In this document: piece by piece, positions 5,708 through 7,640 of the stretch
How the letters are laid out: every line of letters begins with the position of its first letter
Position numbering within the stretch: the stretch's first letter is position 1
Assembly (NCBI GenBank): GCA_023389095.1
Contig: JAEWFB010000649.1
Span: 1 to 7,640 of the forward strand
Direction of reading: 5' to 3'
From: Actinomycetes bacterium
GTDB lineage: Bacteria > Actinomycetota > Actinomycetes > Actinomycetales > Dermatophilaceae
Length of the DNA: 7,640 bases
Translations under genes and position numbers: made by a program
The notes under the pieces: generated by a model
The model's input: only the letters and a program-made list of their open reading frames with translations
Told to the model about the DNA's origin: nothing
Databases searched by the model: none

Positions 5708-7261
5708 ATGATCGGGCGGGTGACGAGCGACACGACCCACACCACGGCCCCGGGGGGCACCGACGCGCCGTCGAGCCAGCCGGTGGAGACGGCGCAGACG
5801 GCGCGGACGGCGCGGACGGGCGTCGACGCGTCGAGCGAGAGTGCCGCGACGCGTCGTCCACCGCTCCCCTACCGGGTGCGCCAGCTGCTGCCCGGGCTCG
5901 TCGTGCTCGCCGCCGTCGTCCAGGTCGCCCGGCCGGTGTCGGACCCCGACACCTTCTGGCACCTCGCCGCGGGTGACCGGCTCCGGCAGACGTGGGTGTT
6001 CAACGGGCCCGACCCGTGGAGCACGATGTCGACCCAGCCGTGGCGCCTGCACGAGTGGCTGCCCGAGCTGGTCATGAGCCTCTTCCAGCAGTGGCTCGCC
6101 CTGCCCGGGGTGGCCTGGCTGCTGCCGCTCGGCGTCGCCGGGATCGGCCTCGCGCTGTGGCGAGCCACCCGACGTCGCGGCTCGCTGCTCGTCTCGGCCG
6201 CGGTCACCGCCGTGTCGCTGGCCGCGATGAGCCAGAGCCTGTCGCTGCGCCCGCACCTCGTCACCTTCGCGCTCACCGTCGTGACCACCGGGGCGTGGCT
6301 GCGCACGTGGCAGGACCGGCGGGCCCGGTGGTGGCTGATCCCGCTGACGTGGGTGTGGGCCTGCTCGCACGGCATGTGGTTCATGGGGGTGCTCGTCGGT
6401 GCGGCGGTCCTGCTCGGGCTCGCCCTCGACCGACGCGTCACCCGCCGTCAGTGGGGGCGGCTGGCCCTCGTGCCCCTCGGCTCTCTCGTCGTCGCCGCCG
6501 CGACGCCGACCGGGCCGGAGCTGCTCCTGTCGCCCTTCGCCGTCAACGAGACGACGCAGTTCATCCAGGAGTGGATGGCGCCCTCGATCAAGCAGCCCGG
6601 GTTCGCGTTCTTCGTCGGGATGGTCGCCGTCGTCGTCCTGGTATGGGCCAGGTCGCGGCGGCCGGTGTGCTGGACCGAGGTGCTGCTCCTCGTCCTCGGT
6701 ACCGGGCTCGCGCTGCTCTACGCGCGCACCGTCGCCGTCGGGGCGGCCGTCGTCGCCCCGGTCGCCGCGACGACCCTGCAGGGGCTGCTGCCCACCGCCC
6801 CGGAGCCGCTGGAGCGGCGCGAGGTGCGGTTCACCCTCGGCCTGACCGCCCTGGGGCTGGCCGTCGCGGCCGTCGTCGTCGCCGTGCGCGCCGTGGCCCC
6901 GGGCGGCGGCGCACCCGGGCTCGACCCTGCGATCGCCAAGCTGCCTGCCGGCACGGTCGTGTGCAACGACTACGGCCTCGGCGGCTGGCTCATCTGGCGC
7001 CACCCCAACGTGCGACCCGCGATCGACGGGCGCGTCGAGGTGTACAGCCTGGGGCACGTCCAGGAGTACGTCGACTTCTCGGCGGCGAGCCCCGGCTGGA
7101 CGGCGTACCTGACGCACACCGGCTGCCGGTGGGCCGTGGTGTCGACGTCCTCGGCCGCCTCCGAAGCGCTGCAGAAGCAGACCGGCTGGCGGATCACCGC
7201 CCGCGGCAGCGACTTCCTCCTGCTCGAGGCGCCGGCGGCGACGGGCAGCACCGGCTCCTGA
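5708..7261 (+). CDS. Multi-spanning membrane protein of an uncharacterised family, GT-C-like
   Basis: Encodes up to 517 residues. The first 55 are hydrophilic and Thr/Ala/Ser-rich, with a TAQ-TAR-TAR repeat at 28-36. Some 10-11 hydrophobic helices follow (about 58-75, 131-151, 158-176, 184-198, 207-222, 224-241, 251-267, 299-314, 322-338, 341-360, 374-396). The loop after the first helix has D79-P-D81-T-F-W84-H85, then PDPWS and H115-E116-W117. Polar residues also sit in RPH (181-183), HGMW (221-224) and EW (288-289). The C-terminal region (about 397-517) has GGWLIW (425-430), IDGR (439-442) and EVY. An acidic first-loop motif after helix 1, many helices and a soluble tail recall GT-C lipid-linked glycosyltransferases. 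I know this motif set only from hypothetical membrane proteins and name no substrate. The start could also be GTG at 5720. Followed by a strong hairpin. Confidence 0.85.
   Translation: MIGRVTSDTTHTTAPGGTDAPSSQPVETAQTARTARTGVDASSESAATRRPPLPYRVRQLLPGLVVLAAVVQVARPVSDPDTFWHLAAGDRLRQTWVFNGPDPWSTMSTQPWRLHEWLPELVMSLFQQWLALPGVAWLLPLGVAGIGLALWRATRRRGSLLVSAAVTAVSLAAMSQSLSLRPHLVTFALTVVTTGAWLRTWQDRRARWWLIPLTWVWACSHGMWFMGVLVGAAVLLGLALDRRVTRRQWGRLALVPLGSLVVAAATPTGPELLLSPFAVNETTQFIQEWMAPSIKQPGFAFFVGMVAVVVLVWARSRRPVCWTEVLLLVLGTGLALLYARTVAVGAAVVAPVAATTLQGLLPTAPEPLERREVRFTLGLTALGLAVAAVVVAVRAVAPGGGAPGLDPAIAKLPAGTVVCNDYGLGGWLIWRHPNVRPAIDGRVEVYSLGHVQEYVDFSAASPGWTAYLTHTGCRWAVVSTSSAASEALQKQTGWRITARGSDFLLLEAPAATGSTGS
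5789..5815 (+). repeat. 9-bp tandem repeat inside the membrane protein gene
   Basis: Three 9-bp units, ACGGCGCAG then ACGGCGCGG twice, encode TAQ-TAR-TAR at residues 28-36 of the hydrophilic N-terminal tail. The unit length keeps the frame, so gain or loss of copies would only change tail length. Confidence 0.7.
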
Positions 7262-7265
7262 CGCG

Positions 7266-7302
7266 CGAGTGCCGCCTGCCCCGGCGGGACAGGCGGCACT
7301 CG
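7266..7302. terminator. 13-bp hairpin between convergent genes, bidirectional terminator
   Basis: CGAGTGCCGCCTG (7266-7278) and CAGGCGGCACTCG (7290-7302) are perfect inverted copies around an 11-nt spacer that could add a 3-bp CCC/GGG stem. It begins 4 bases after the membrane protein stop and lies 55 bases past the ahcY stop on the other strand. With no T-tract it reads equally well both ways, as expected for a shared terminator of convergent genes. Confidence 0.8.
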
Positions 7303-7332
7303 GTGACGTGCTGACGCGGCTGACGACGCGAA

Positions 7333-7357
7333 GTCGGACGCGTCGGACGCGTCGGCG

Positions 7358-7359
<2 letters not shown>
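7333..7359. repeat. 9-bp tandem repeat at the 3' end of ahcY
   Basis: GTCGGACGC occurs twice exactly (7333-7341, 7342-7350) and a third time imperfectly (7351-7359), where it runs into the ahcY stop codon. Arms from the same stretch can fold: CGACGCG (7324-7330) pairs with CGCGTCG (7348-7354), and CTGACGC (7311-7317) pairs with GCGTCAG (7355-7361). It may therefore act as a second ahcY terminator. Confidence 0.5.

Positions 7360-7640
<281 letters not shown>

Noticed and set aside
4877..7117. A 746-codon open frame on the minus strand across the membrane protein gene
   Set aside because: It is a low-complexity Arg/Gly/Asp/His shadow that crosses two real genes and intergenic repeats.

Overview
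The window is very GC-rich DNA (strong G/C preference at third codon positions) from an actinobacterium. It carries the conserved envelope-signalling block mtrA-mtrB-lpqB, followed downstream by comF, all on the minus strand. The MtrA protein resembles the Streptomyces/Micrococcales form more than the mycobacterial one. My best guess is a Micrococcales-type organism, but the sequence here does not fix a genus.

Layout, left to right. Positions 1-421 (minus) hold the N-terminal 140 codons of a ComF-type phosphoribosyltransferase cut by the left edge. Positions 422-558 are intergenic, with a GC-rich hairpin just after lpqB, two DnaA-box-like direct repeats 30 bp apart and a possible leaderless comF promoter. 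Positions 559-2391 (minus) are lpqB, 2388-4139 (minus) mtrB and 4142-4819 (minus) mtrA. The three are packed with a 2-nt gap (mtrA/mtrB) and a 4-nt overlap (mtrB/lpqB), so they form one operon. Positions 4820-5043 are the mtrA upstream region, with an 8-bp inverted repeat, a 7-bp tandem repeat and a degenerate 12-bp repeat. Positions 5044-5586 (minus) encode a small lipoprotein. Positions 5708-7261 (plus, divergent) encode a large multi-spanning membrane protein of an uncharacterised family. Positions 7262-7357 hold a strong 13-bp hairpin between convergent genes plus 9-bp tandem repeats. Positions 7358-7640 (minus) are the 3' end of ahcY, cut by the right edge.

How it works together. MtrB is a membrane sensor histidine kinase, MtrA its OmpR-type response regulator, and LpqB a lipoprotein known in mycobacteria to act with MtrB. 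Together they couple envelope state to cell division, wall turnover and, in some species, development. In mycobacteria ahcY is followed by tmk and then mtrA. Here that slot is taken by a divergent lipoprotein/membrane-protein pair, which is the least described part of the window. I see no mobile element, CRISPR array, tRNA or rRNA, and no clear sign of a new defence or biosynthetic system. The most useful leads are the uncharacterised membrane protein, its lipoprotein neighbour, and the lpqB-comF intergenic motifs.
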